Assembly (NCBI GenBank): GCA_004431415.1
Contig: QPMI01000453.1
Coordinates: forward strand, 186,001-250,000
DNA length: 64,000 nucleotides
Direction: 5' to 3'
DNA from: Cyanophora paradoxa
Lineage: Eukaryota; Glaucocystophyceae; Cyanophorales; Cyanophoraceae
Shown: positions 35,201 through 46,900 of the stretch, piece by piece
How the letters are laid out: the number at the start of each line of letters is the position of its first letter
Numbering within the stretch: position 1 is the stretch's first letter
Notes under the pieces: generated by a model
Databases searched by the model: none
Seen by the model: the letters and a program-made list of their open reading frames with translations, nothing else
Told to the model about the DNA's origin: nothing
Made by a program: the position numbers and the translations under genes

Positions 35201-38200
35201 CACGGATTTGTTGCGGCTCCCCGACACGATCCACCGCCCGTCCTGTGCATGCGCCCCGCCGCCACGCCCCATCGAGTCAGCGCCCCTCGAGCTCTGCCAG
35301 GCTCTGACGTCGCCCTGCTCCCCTCCGGACCCGCCCGCATGCCTCTGGATCTCGGTCCTGGCTCGGGGCCCCGGCCCGGGCCCTTCGTCTCTTTTGCTCC
35401 CCGCGGGGCGCCCCGTGGCGCTATCCCCTCGCCCTCTCTGCCTGCCTCAGCCTAGCACTGGCTTCCCGCCCTGCGCACCGCCGAGACCGCCACGGATGTC
35501 ACATAGCGAGTGTGGCCCTGCAGCTGCAGCAGCTCCGCCCCCGTCTCCGCGTCCCACACCCGCACCGATTTGTCCTTGCTCCCCGACACGATCCGCCGCC
35601 CGTCCTGCGCCCCGCCGCCACACCTGGCGAGTCAGCGCCCCTCCGCCAGGCTCCGACGTTGCCCCGCTCCCCTCCGGACCCGCCCGCATGCCTCTGGATC
35701 TCGGTCCTGGCTCGGGGCCCCGGCCCCGGCCCTTCGCCTCTATTGCTACCTGCGGGCGCCCCGCGCCGCCATCCCCTCGCGCTCTCTGCCCGCCTCAGCC
35801 TAGCACTGGCTCCCCGCCCTGCGCACCGCCGAGACCGCCACCGAAAGGACTTTGCTGGTGTGGCCCTGCAGCTGCAGCAGCTCTGCCCCCGTATCCGCGT
35901 CCCACACCCGCACCGAGTTGTCCCAGTTCCCCGACACGATCCGCTGCCCGTCCTGCGCCCGCCTCAGAAACTGGACGCAAGCATATGCATCTGAGCTCTT
36001 CAACGACGAAAGTGTACCGGCAGCCACGCCACGGCGTTCACTTGATCGGGATGCATCATTGGGGGCCACTGCGGGATTCGGCAGCCTTGCAGGCGGGCCC
36101 CTCGGAGGTCGGCGCCCGCGAGGCACGCCTCGGCGAGCAAGCAGCCGTGCATGTCGGCCCCCCGCAGGTCCGCCCCGGCCCCCTCCAGGCGCCACAGGTT
36201 CGCCTTCGGGACCCGCACGCCACGCAGGTCCCTCCCCGCCAGCGAGAAGTGCGCTGCACACGTACAGCGTAAGGAGAACGGAGAAGCCATGCGAAGAGGG
36301 CGGCCGCGGCCCACCCGCAACGAGCACTGTCGCGGCGTTGGCGGCCGCGAGGACCGCCGGCACGCCGTCGCCATCCCCCGCGGCGTGGCGGCTCTGCTCC
36401 ACGAGGCGCAGCAGCGCGTCTCCGGCTCCCATTGCCGGCTCGTGCTGCACAGCCTCCGCCAGGAAGCGGACGAGGGTCGTCTCCTCCACGATGCTCCTGC
36501 TCCCGCCCGTGTCGGGCAGAACGTGTAAATGAAAATACAACGATGTGTGCATACCGCGTGGAGAAGCTTATCGCCACGTCCTCCTCTGCCGACTCCTCGC
36601 TCCCATCCGACAGCTGCGACCGCGGGTGCTATCAAAAGAAGACAGCGGCGCCCTGGGCAGACCGCGGGCGGGCGCACCGAGTCAAGGAGGGCCTCGGCGA
36701 CGAGGAACTCGCCGAGGGTCTTGTGGAGGAACGCGAAGCCGAGCGCGCCGCCCGCCCGCCACCGCCGCAGCGGGCAGCTGCCGCCCGCCCCGCCTGCTCG
36801 CCCGATGCGAGCCCGTGCTTTCAAGATCCCGCGCACCTGTTCCGCACGAACAGCGTCGAGCCGTCGCCGAGCAGCCGCTCGCACGCGAGCTGGTCTGCGT
36901 CGGCGGGGCCGCCGGCCGTGGCGGTCCCTCCGCCATCGCCCCCGCGACGGCCGGCGTGCTTCGGCGTGATCACGGCCTGGCTCGCCCCCATCTGCGCCAA
37001 CACTGGTCAGCAACAAAAGCGGCGCTGTTCGAAAGAGACACCGGCGCGCACGCGGAAGAGGAGAGCGGCAAATTTCCGGCAGAGATCGTACCCGGCCTCC
37101 AGCAGGGCCCCTTCCTCGGGACGATCTGGGGCGGGGCGATCTGCACCGGAGGGGCGGGAGAGAGCACGGAACGGATCGACGTTGCAGGCCCGCACCGCCC
37201 TTCTCCGACGACGGCGCGCCCCGCTCCAGCTCCCGCCGCAGCCTGCAGCTGCCCCGTGAGCGTTGGCCTTGGGCCGCCGAGCAGGGAGCGCGGGGCGCGC
37301 GCCAGTCCTCGATGAAGCTCCGGTAGAGCTCCCGGGAGCGCAGGGCCTGCGGCTGCCCCTCCCTGCGCGCGCCCCTGGCCCCGTCGGCTCGCGGTTGGGC
37401 CGGCGGCGGCGGCGGCCCGCGCACCGGCCGGCGCTTTCGGCGGCGCGGGAGGGGAGGACGCGGGCGAGGAGGGACAGGGTGAAGGGGTTCTCGACGAGGG
37501 CGGCGAGGCCCGGCGTGCGCCGCAGCTCCTCGGCGTAGCGCTCGAAGGGCCACGCGCCCTCCTCCCGCCCGTGCAGCAGCACGTACTTGCCCAGGAACTC
37601 CTCCACCTGCGCGCCCCGACGCGCACGCGATCAGGCGCGCGCGCGGCGGGCCGGGCCGGGTCGGGGCGGGGGTGCCCGCCTGGCCCCGCGAGAAGGGGAG
37701 CGTCGCGAGCTGCCGGAGCCGCGCGACGTCGGGCGCGTCGCCGCTGACGACCGGCGCGAACAGGTTCTGCGCAGCGCTCAGCGACTTCGACTGCGGGACG
37801 GCGCAGTCCGGGCCGACCTCCGGCTTGGCGGTGTCCAGCGAGGCGAGGTACTCGGTGCGGCAGGAGACGAAGGCGCCGCTCGCCCAGTCCCCGATCTTGT
37901 TCGTCTTCCACAGGTTCTCCTTCTCGCCCGTCTGCGCCGGCGGCGCGTGAGCGCGGGGGGGGTGGGAGGGGAGGGGCGGCGGGCGGGCCTCGTCGTAGCC
38001 GTCGAGGAGGAGCACGAGGCCGAAGCGGCGCCGGAGGGCCGGCAGCTCGCCGCTGGGCACGCCGAGCCGCCCGGCGACGAACTCGCGCAGGCCGCGCCGC
38101 GGGCCGCCGGGCTCGCCGACGAGCTCCGGCAGCGGCACGAGCACCGTCGCGGGGCAGTCGGCCGGCTGCTCGCCCCGCGCCCAGAGGCGGCACGCCTCGC

Positions 38201-41200
38201 GGTGCAGGAAGCGCGTGAAGGTCGTCTTGCTCGTGCCTGCGCGCGACGCGAGCCGCGGCCTCGGGATCGGGACGCGCTCTGCAGCCCGCCGCGCCCCGCC
38301 CGCGCACCGGCGTCGCCGAGCAGCAGCAGCACGCGGTGCTTCGCCGAGCGGAAGGCCTCCGCGCCGCCGCCGGCCGCGGCCGCGGGCGGCGGCTGCGGGC
38401 CGGGGGCGAACTGGCGGAGGAAGGCGGCGGCCTCGTCGTGGAGGTCGAGCTGCTTCTTGGCGCGGTCGGCGGCCCTGGGCGGCACGTACGCCGCAAGGCC
38501 CGTCGCGAGGTCGTCCCGCTCCAGCTCCCCCGCACGTACTGCCCCGCCCCCGCCCTCAGCCCCGCCGCCCGCGCGGCTCGGGTCGGGGCCGGCGGGCGCG
38601 CGGCGGCCGACCTTCACGAGGGGCCCGAGGAGCGGGTCGTTCGGGATCTCCGCCTCGTGGCTCTGCGCCGCGGCAGTCGCCGGTGGCCGCGGGCGGCGCG
38701 CGCACGGAACGCGGCGCACCAGAGCGACGCTGTCGGTCGCGTCCTTGCCGTGGGCGGCGTCGGCGTCGGCGCCGCCGGCGATGCGCGCGGCGATCGCCTC
38801 GGCGGCGGCGGCGGCGGCGTCCTGCTCGAGGGCGCAGCGCGGGAAGCGGCGCAGGCGCATCGCCAGCGCCGCTGAGGCGCTCTTCGCCACGGCCTCGCCG
38901 TCCTGCCGCGCCGGCCGGCCCGCGGCCCGTCAGGACCGGAGCGCACGGGGCCGGGAGCCTAAGGGCGGGGCGGGGGCGGACCTCAAGGTAACAGACGACG
39001 ATGCGCCGCTCGAGGTCGTACGCGTACGCGAACTCCTCTGCGGCGGCCCGTCGGCGCGCAGCGGCGGCGGCGGCGGCGGAGGGCGCACCGCCGCAGTACT
39101 GTGAGGCGACGGACTTGGCCGACGCAAAGAAGACGAGGTGCGTGCAGTTGCGCACGGCGCGCGCCACTGCCGCCGCGGCCTCAGCGGCGGGCAGAGTTGA
39201 TAGGGGGGGTGGAGGGGGGGGGGGTGTAGGGGGAGAGGGCCGCGTTGGGGGGGGGGGGGGGGGGCGGGGTAGGAGGAAGGGGAAGGGGAAGGGGGGAAGG
39301 GGGGAACGGGGGAAGGGGGGAGGGGAGAGGGGTAAGTAGAGGGGGGAAAGCTCAGCCCTTGCGCGGGCGGGTGAGAGGAGGGGGAAAGAGGGGGCGAGCG
39401 CGGGTGGGAGGGGGCCTAGGGGAGGGGGAAAGGAGGGTGCGGGCGGGGGAGGGGAGGGGGCGAAACGGGTGCGCCTCCGGGGAAAGAGGGGGAGGGGGAA
39501 ACGGTGGGGTGGGGAGGCGGAGGGAGGGAGGGGGGAAGAAGGAGGGGAGTGGGGAGCTCGGGTAGCTTGAGGGAATGGGGAGGGGGGAGGGGAGAGGGAC
39601 GGGTGGGGGGCGGGTAGGGGGTACCCTCGTCGACCCAGCGCATGCCTGCCTTCGGAGTCAGAGCGCGCGAGCGCAAGCGCACTTGCGCAATGAACTGAGA
39701 GGCCGCACCGGCAGTGAGCTGCATCTCGTCGAACCTGCGGCAGCGACGGGGGCCCGCGGCCGTCGGCGGCGGCGAGGCGGACGAAGGGGCGAGGGCGGGC
39801 GGGGCGGGGCCGGGCCGGGGGCGCACCAGCAGGAGAGGCCCCGGGCGAGCAGCGCGTCCTTCACAGCCCGCACTCTGACCGCGTCCGCGTGCGCTGCGCC
39901 GCCCACCGCCGGCGTCGGCGCCGCGCCGCGCCGACTGCCGCGCGGACGAGGGGCGCAGGGCACACCGTACGAGATGAAGACGCGCGTCGCGGGGGCGTCG
40001 GCCGGCAGCTCGCCGCGCGACCAGGCGGGGCCCGGCGGCTCCTGCTCCCGCCCCTCGTCCGCCGGCCCATCCGCAGGGCCCGCGCGGCGCGGCCCTCGGC
40101 GCCGGGCGCCGCCGCCGGGCGCCGCCGGCGGGCGACGCGCTGCAGCGCATCGGCGAAGGCTTCGATGCGGGTGTCGTAGCCGGCCTCGCCGGGCCGCCCG
40201 ATGGGCCGCGTCCACTGGAACTGGCGCAGGCGCATGTCGAGGCCGCCGGGCGCCGCCGCCAGCGCCGCCTCCGGCTGCTCCACGAAGACGGGGAGCACGT
40301 CGCAGCCGCCGTCGATCGCTGCCGCCCCGCCGCCGCCCGCGTCGGCCCCGGACGCCGCGGGGCGGGGCGGGCGGGGCGCGGGGGGCGGGGCGGGGGACCG
40401 TCGTTGAGGGCTTCGAGGCACGCATCGTCGACGACGGAGGCCGCCGAGGCGAGGAAGAGGAACGCGGCGCACTCGCACGCCCCGCCGCCCCCGCCGCACC
40501 CCTCCAGCACCCCGCCCCGCCCCCGCCCCGCCGCTGGAAAGGGGCCGGTCAGCTCGCGGGGCGCGGGGCGGGGCGCGGGGCGGGGCGCGGGGCGCGGGGG
40601 CGGGGCGGGGCGGGCGCGCCAGAGGCCGAGGCCGTAGTCCTCGCGCAGGTCCGCCAGCAGCTCCCCCGCCCGCCGCACGTCCGCCGCCGTCCCGCACACG
40701 TGCGCCCACGCCCCCTCCGCCTCGCCGCCCGGCCCCCGCCGCCGCCCCGCCGCCGGCTCGAGCTCCCCCCGCCCGCGGGGCCCCGCGGCGCCTTCGTCTG
40801 CTCGCCCGCCCCGCGCGCGTGGGCCGGGGCCGAGCGGACCGCCCCGGGGCACGGGGGGCACCTTCCCCATCGCCCGTTTCCATCGCGGCGGACTCGGCTC
40901 CTGCCTGTGCGTCCGCATCCGCTGGTCGCACCGGCGGCACCTCTTGAGGGAGCGGCTGTAGCGTGCCCGTGGTCTCTGAGGATGGCTCACGATCAGACGC
41001 GCGGCCTCCATCGGCGGGCCACGCGCACGCGTACGCACCCGCGGCCGGGGGCGGCAGAAGGTGCAGCCTTGCGGCGGGCGCGGCGGTCGCCGACGAAGGC
41101 ACTTGTACTGCGGCCGCGGCCGGTTTCGACGACGGCGGCTGATCATCATCATGAAGGTGCGCGGCCGCGGGCGCCTTCGCTGGCGGCCGCGGTACCGATG

Positions 41201-41456
41201 GAACAGAAGCTGCGCGAAGGACATTGTAAGCTCTCGGACCATGGCCAGCCCCGCATCTGATCATGACGCTTTGACCGCAATGCATTTGCATGCGCACCCG
41301 AACCGTCCGCTGGGGAGGCTGCAGCTGCAGGGGCCGCGGGCGCGCCTCGCACGCCTTCAGAACTCGAAGCACCGCAGCCCCTGCGCGATGTGCGGCCGCG
41401 GGTTGGCGTTCATGTTCATGATCACATGCGCATGCAAAATCGTGTCCGGCTCTCAC
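32233..41456 (-). CDS. TIR-TIR-NACHT-pentapeptide-WD40 STAND protein, copy 2
   Basis: Same exon order as copy 1. TIR exons lie within about 38985-40730; linker exons at about 38617-38905 and 38320-38540; NACHT exon at about 37675-38250 ([23 protein letters not shown]), uninterrupted here because one more C is present at about 38172 than in copy 1. Helical exons run through about 36310-37600 ([34 protein letters not shown]), then pentapeptide repeats (36002-36250), nine WD40 exons and tail exons ending at 32233-32364. The linker exon starting YVRG has lost one base relative to copy 1 (38527-38535). Splicing as in copy 1 would shift frame, but the preceding 'intron' is open and in frame with [10 protein letters not shown], so read-through would restore the protein. 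The 5' start is uncertain; an open frame extends to 41456. The role is as inferred for copy 1. Confidence 0.85.
32985..35952 (-). repeat. Array of nine single-exon WD40 repeats, copy 2
   Basis: Exons of exactly 126 nt start (plus coordinates) at 32985, 33347, 33703, 34053, 34409, 34762, 35117, 35479 and 35827. Variable pairs in that order: E/R with GYVQ, D/N with DCVN, W/N with GYVT, G/K with DSVY, E/R with GEVT, G/K with GEVT, R/K with GYVY (here Asn replaces the Asp between the two positions), K/K with RYVT, W/N with SKVL. The framework is otherwise nearly invariant, as in copy 1, with occasional changes (VVVSA, SVTVSA, GAQLLQ). Confidence 0.92.
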
Positions 41457-41699
41457 ATTCTCGTCCGGTCCGCCGGGAGCGCGAGTGATCGGCAGATGAA
41501 TTGGCTGAGCTGCTACCTGGCCCAGCTTCTCAGCTTCACAGCTTCCCGAATCCCGATTATATTAGCGATTCTGGGGTATCCAAGAGTCAGTCAGAGGAGA
41601 GTTGTACCCCCCATCAAGCTGTCTCCCGAAGAGTGTTGCATCGCCGAGTCGGGGGCCCGACTCGGGGCACGGACATCGGAACGAGGATGCTAAACGCGC

Positions 41700-43670
41700 T
41701 GGAGGAGAGCTTTGGCAGCGCAGCGTGCGGACGCAGGAATCGATGCGCCGAGCAACGATCGTGGCCAGCTCGAGCCGCGCGCATGCGCACGTGAAAAGCT
41801 CTGCGCTGGCTGGTCCCGGCCGCGCGCTCCGAGGCGCGTGCGCGACGCGCCGGCGGCTCTTGTTAACGTTCTGCGTCTGCAGCTGGAATGGAGATGCCGC
41901 GGAGCCCCTTCCTCGCCCGCTCCTCCGAGGCTCGGCCGCCGTTTGCGCTCTCCCGGCCCGCGAGCCGCTGAGCGCCGGCCGCCGCGGGAATCTCCTCCTT
42001 CTCCGAGCAGTGCGCCCTACCTCCCCGTCCTACCCGTCCGACGCTTTATCCCTCTTTCTTTTCTGACGCTCCTCGGGCTCGTAGGCGGGACGACGTGCAC
42101 CCCGGCCCCGTACCTGCACTCCTGCGCCGGATCCATCCCGGTACCCTCCCTGCAGCCCTGTACCCCCTCCGCTAACTCCGGATTCACCCCCCCCCTCTCC
42201 CGCAGATTGCCTAGCGGCGGCGCAGGCAGGCCTGCTCAGGGGCGCGTGCGACTGTACCTGCGCCCCTCCGAAGCCGTACCCCTCCCAGGTCCTTCTCGAC
42301 GGGGCGCGAACCCGTTGGACTAGCGCTCTCTCCCGGCACTGTACCCCTGCTCCAACCTGTGCGCTCGCACCTGCCCCCCCTCTCCCCCCTCCCCCGCCCC
42401 CCTCTTTCCTTCTCCCTCTCCCTCAATGCCGGCGCCTGCTAATCTGTTTCGGATTCCCCCCGCCGCCCTGACCCCCCCTGCAGGTTCAGATCTGAGCCGC
42501 GGGCTCGCCCTCGCCTCATCGCCCCCTGGCCGCCCTCGCCGCCCCCCGCCGGGGGCGCCCCGGCGAACCCGCCGCCGCCCCTCGTCCCTCCACGCTGCCC
42601 GGCCGCCGCCGGCCCGCCGCCGGCCCGCCGCCGGCGCCGACGGGGAGGCCCGGGGGCGCCCCCGCCCGCGGCCGGCCTCGGACCCGGCGGCCGCCCCCGC
42701 CCCGCCCCGCGCCCGCGCCCCCGCCCTCGGCGCCGGCGCCGGCGAGACCCGCCAGGGCGAAGCAGGCCCGCAGAGGGCCGCACCTCGCTCGCCCCTGCCG
42801 TCCGGCGCCCCGTCCCTATGCCCGCAGCGCCTCCCGGTGCCGTACCCCTCCTGAGGGAACAGGCCCGCTCGAGCTCTCCGTACCCGATTTTAGAAATCCA
42901 ACAGCCTTCGTTCGAACTCGTTTCTTCCTGACGAGTCTGCAGCTGATGGAGAGCCGCACGCGTACCCCAGAGGCCGTCGCTCGTTCAGGAGACCTGAACA
43001 CGTACCCCGTCCCCCCCCCCCCCGGTCCCAACCACGCCCCATCCCCGCGGCAGGCCGCCGGCGTCTCTCTTCGAAACAGGACCGGCGCCAGCGCACGGGC
43101 GGGCCACGCCTGGCGCCGCCCTCTCGCTCGCGGGCGGCTGCGGGGCCCACGCGCTGGAGGGGGCGCGGGGCGGCGCGCCGGTCCCCGGCCCCGCCGCGCC
43201 CTCGCAGTCGCCTGGGCTGCAGCCCGGCCCCGACCCGGCCTGGCCCGCCCCGGCCCGCCCCGGCCCGCCCGGCCCGGCCCGGCCCCGTCCTGCGCCACCC
43301 ACCGCGCCACTGGCGTCAGCGCCAGCACCGGAGGCGCCGGAGGGATCCGGGGCCAGCCGCGCGGGGCTCCTGCGGGTCTGCGCCGGGCCGGCCGGTGGGC
43401 CCCCTCCCAGCCGCCCCGGGCCCGGGCCCCCCCCGCGCCCCGGCCTCGCTTCCCGCCCCTCGAGATCGCCCCCCCCCCCCCCCCCCCCGGGCCCCTCCCA
43501 GCCGCCCCCGCGCCCCGACGCGCCGGCCCGCCCGTCTCCGCGCACCCTCCCTTCCCCCGCCCCCGCCTCCTCCTCCCCCCCCCCCTGCCCGCCCCCCCCC
43601 CCCCCCCCCGTCCCCCCATTTTTGAGCTCGAGCAGAGTGGATTCCAGTTCATGATCATGATCAACGGCTA
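41700..43670. other. C-rich block, second copy
   Basis: Counterpart of 26300-28360, with the same plus-strand GTACCCC motifs and polypyrimidine tracts. No exon chain could be supported. Conservation is strongest at 42840-43010. Confidence 0.35.
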
Positions 43671-43720
43671 GCCAAGAACTTCGGAACAGCCAGGCTGTAC
43701 AAAAGGGCTACTCGCCTACT

Positions 43721-43790
43721 AGGCTAGCTATAGGGCTAGGCCTAGGATTCTAGGCAGTCCGCAACTATGTATTCGTAGAAATTGAAGTGC
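43721..43790. repeat. Boundary repeat downstream of the parent antiporter gene
   Basis: Nearly identical to 28361-28430. It lies just beyond the stop of the complete antiporter gene and marks the right joint of unit 2. Confidence 0.7.
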
Positions 43791-43976
43791 CATGATTGAA
43801 TCTCGCCCATCGGCATGCCATGATGGTCCGACTTGCGCAAATGCATGCGCATGCGCTGCAGCGAACTCGTGGTTTGTAGCCGGTTGTGTTGGTCAGTTAT
43901 CGCAGGGAACAGCGCTGGCATTGCACATAGCGGTGCGGATGAATTCAAAAACGGGAGCCATACTGCACATCGGGTC

Positions 43977-46900
43977 TCATGGGGGCTGGGCGAGCAGGCG
44001 GGGCGGGGGCGGGGTAGGGGAGAGCCCGGCGCCGGCGCCTCCCAGGAGGGCCGGGGGTACGAGCCCGTCCGCCTGCGCCTCGTCGGCGCGCTCCGAGTAC
44101 CGGAGTGTGTCCATCGCGGAAACGAAGTCGCCTGTACCCGGGCCCGCCGAGCGGAGGCGCCGAACCTGTACCCAAGCCAGACCGCCCCGAGGCGCGTTAG
44201 GGTGAAAGTAGTAAAATCAAATGAAAGAAGATATAGAGCATTAGGCAGGCTCGAGAACTAATTATAAGCATCGAGCTCGAGCCGGGCCGCCCGCGTGCGC
44301 CAGGGTGAGAGCGGCGGATCTAGAGAGGGGGGGAGAGCCCTGTAGCCCTCGCTTGCTATTTATAGCCGAACCCGACGCCTCCGCCGCGCCTGCGGGGGAC
44401 CTAGAACTAAACGGGGTTCCGAAATACCCCGCTCTGCTCCGATCCGGCCGGGCCGGAGGGGCGAGACGGACCTGGAGCCAGGCGGGGCGCGGGGCCGGGT
44501 GCCGGGCCTCCCAGGCCCGCCGCTCCCACTCCGGCTCCAGCAGCCGCTGCATCTGCGCGAAGCGAAACCTTAAAGAGTTATAATTAATATTATAGGAAAT
44601 GGCTCTTAAGCGAACAGGTTCTGATAGGGAATGGCTCTTAAGCGAACATGTTTATAGATTGTTCTTATAGGAAATGGCTCTTTAGCGAACAGGTTCTTAT
44701 AGGAAATAGCTCTTAAGCGCGCACGAGGGCGTCCTGGGGGTGGAGGGTGGAGGCGGCGAGGCCGGGGCGGGGCCGCCCCCGGAGCAGCGCGAGCTCGCGC
44801 CCGCCCGGCGTGAGGGCCGCCCGGTACAGGAAGGATGCCCCCAGCGCCTCCGGCGGGCCCGCCGCGACCACCCCGAGCGCTGCGCCCGATCTATAATTAG
44901 CCGTCCGTAATTATAATCGAGCGCGCGCGCCGCCTCTCTCGCGAAGCTTGAGTTCACTAAATATGAGCGCCTAAATAAGCTAAAGCTTAACGCAGGAAGC
45001 CCCAGCGCCTCCAGCGGGCCCGCGGCGACGACCCTCGGGCCCCGGCCCGCCGGAAGGCCGGGTGCAGCTGGCAATCATGGCAAAGCGAAGAAAGAAATTA
45101 AGACCGGCGCACCGGCGAAGGGCTTGGCCCACTCGGGGTTGCGGAGCAGGCAGACCACCTGGCGGCAACGTTAGCGTTAGGCTCGGGAGGGCGTGGGAGG
45201 GCTTCTCAGAGCCTAAGATTGCAGTAAGCTGGGAGCATCCAGGCCGAGGGCGTGGAGGCGAAACGAGGGCGAGGCTAAGTTTAAGAGTATCTAAATTGCA
45301 TAGAAGCTAGATAAAGCTTAGGATTCTTGCATAAAGCTTAGGGAGGGGCGAAACATAGAGAGGCGAAACGAGGGCGAGGCTAAGCTCAAGAAGCTAAATC
45401 TATAGTAGCTAGATGAAGCTTCGGATTTCTTGAGCTTGGGCGCACGCACGCGGGCGAGGCCGAGGGCGTGGAGGGGGCACTCGACGTGGCTAAGCTTAAG
45501 AAGCTGGATCGCAAAGAAGCTGGATAAAGCTTAGGATTTCTTCATACGAGTCTAAGCTTAAGCTAAGCGTAAGCTCGGGCGCACCCGCGCGAGGCCGAGG
45601 GCGTGGAGGAGGTACTCTGCGACGGCGTGGTTCTCCCGGTCCGAGGGCAGCGCCAGCAGCGCCGCCTCCACGCCCCGCGGCCACACGTCCCCCGTCTGAG
45701 ATGAGGTCAGAACGGAAATTGGGGGGTACAATTGCAAGGCGTGCCGAGAGGGGGGGGGCGGGGAGGGGGGGGGGGGGGGAGGGGGGGGGCGCAACCTAGC
45801 ATCTAGCCTAGCATCTAGCCCAGCGCGCAAGAGCGCTAGAGCGAGATACAGGCGCTAAGCCCCCTGGCCGAGCCTCTTGTCTAGCCGCACCGGAGAACGC
45901 CGGGCGCGTGAGGTGCGGTCGGCGTACCCCCCCCTTAACTATTAAGCCTAGTCTCTCTAGCCTGCCCGCGGGGGCGGAGCAGCGTCCCCTCTAACCCGGC
46001 CTCTAGCCGCGCGGCTAGAGGCCGTGAGGCCCCGCGGCCTAGCCTAGAGATACCGCGGCCGGCCCGGCCTCCAGCCCCGCGGGCTCGGGGCGGGCGGACC
46101 TGCTCGGCGACCGCGGCGCACCCGCTAGCCTCTAGCCTAGCCTAGCCCGGACTCTAGCCGCGCGGGCTTGGGCTAAGCAAGCCTCTAAGCAAGCCCCGCG
46201 CGCTTAGCCGCGGGCCCGGCGGCACACCCTCCACCCTAGCCCAGCCTCCCCCGGCTCGGCCTTTATAGACGGGGAGGACGCTCGCCTTTCGTGACAATAG
46301 ACGGGACGGACCTGCTCAGCGACGGCCGCGACGAGGGCGGCAACGGCCGCCTCCCCGTCGTCCGCCTCGCCGGCCGCCCGCTCCGTCGGGTCCGCCCCCG
46401 CGTGCCGCGCCACGTCCAGCAGCCGCGGCGAGACGCCTCCGCACTGCTTCGATGAGATGAGACGAGAGGTTTGATAAGGGCCGGGGCGGGCGTACCCCGG
46501 GGGCGGGGGCGGGGCTCGCGGCCGAGAAATCGCAGAGGGGCTCGCGGCTCGCAGAGCGCGAGGGCGGGCGGGGCCCGGCGGCCCCTTTAAATTTGGCCTC
46601 CGGATCCGCCAGCGACGCGTCCGAGGGCGAGGGCGAGGGCGCGGGCGCGGGGGGCGCCGGCTTCCGATCCCTGCAGAGAAAGCGTGTCGAGTTAGGGACA
46701 TCGCAAACGGGAGGGCGGGCGGGCGGGAGGGCGGGCGGGAGGGCGGGCGGGAGGACGGTCTGGGTGGCCCGGCCCGCCCGCTCTCTCAGGCAGGGCCGGG
46801 CTCACGCGGGCCCCAGCTGGGCGGCGGCCATTCGAGGGACATCGCAAACGGGACCGGGCGCTAGAGTGCACCAGGCGGAGCTCGGCGGGCGGATCTAAAG

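Larger units (their letters stand above)
28361..43720. repeat. Segmental duplication, unit 2
   Basis: Second copy of the 12.6-28.4 kb unit in the same orientation, starting and ending in the boundary repeat. It differs in having nine instead of 14 WD40 exons and 11 instead of three 86-bp repeats, and it keeps two antiporter exons lost from unit 1. Confidence 0.85.
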
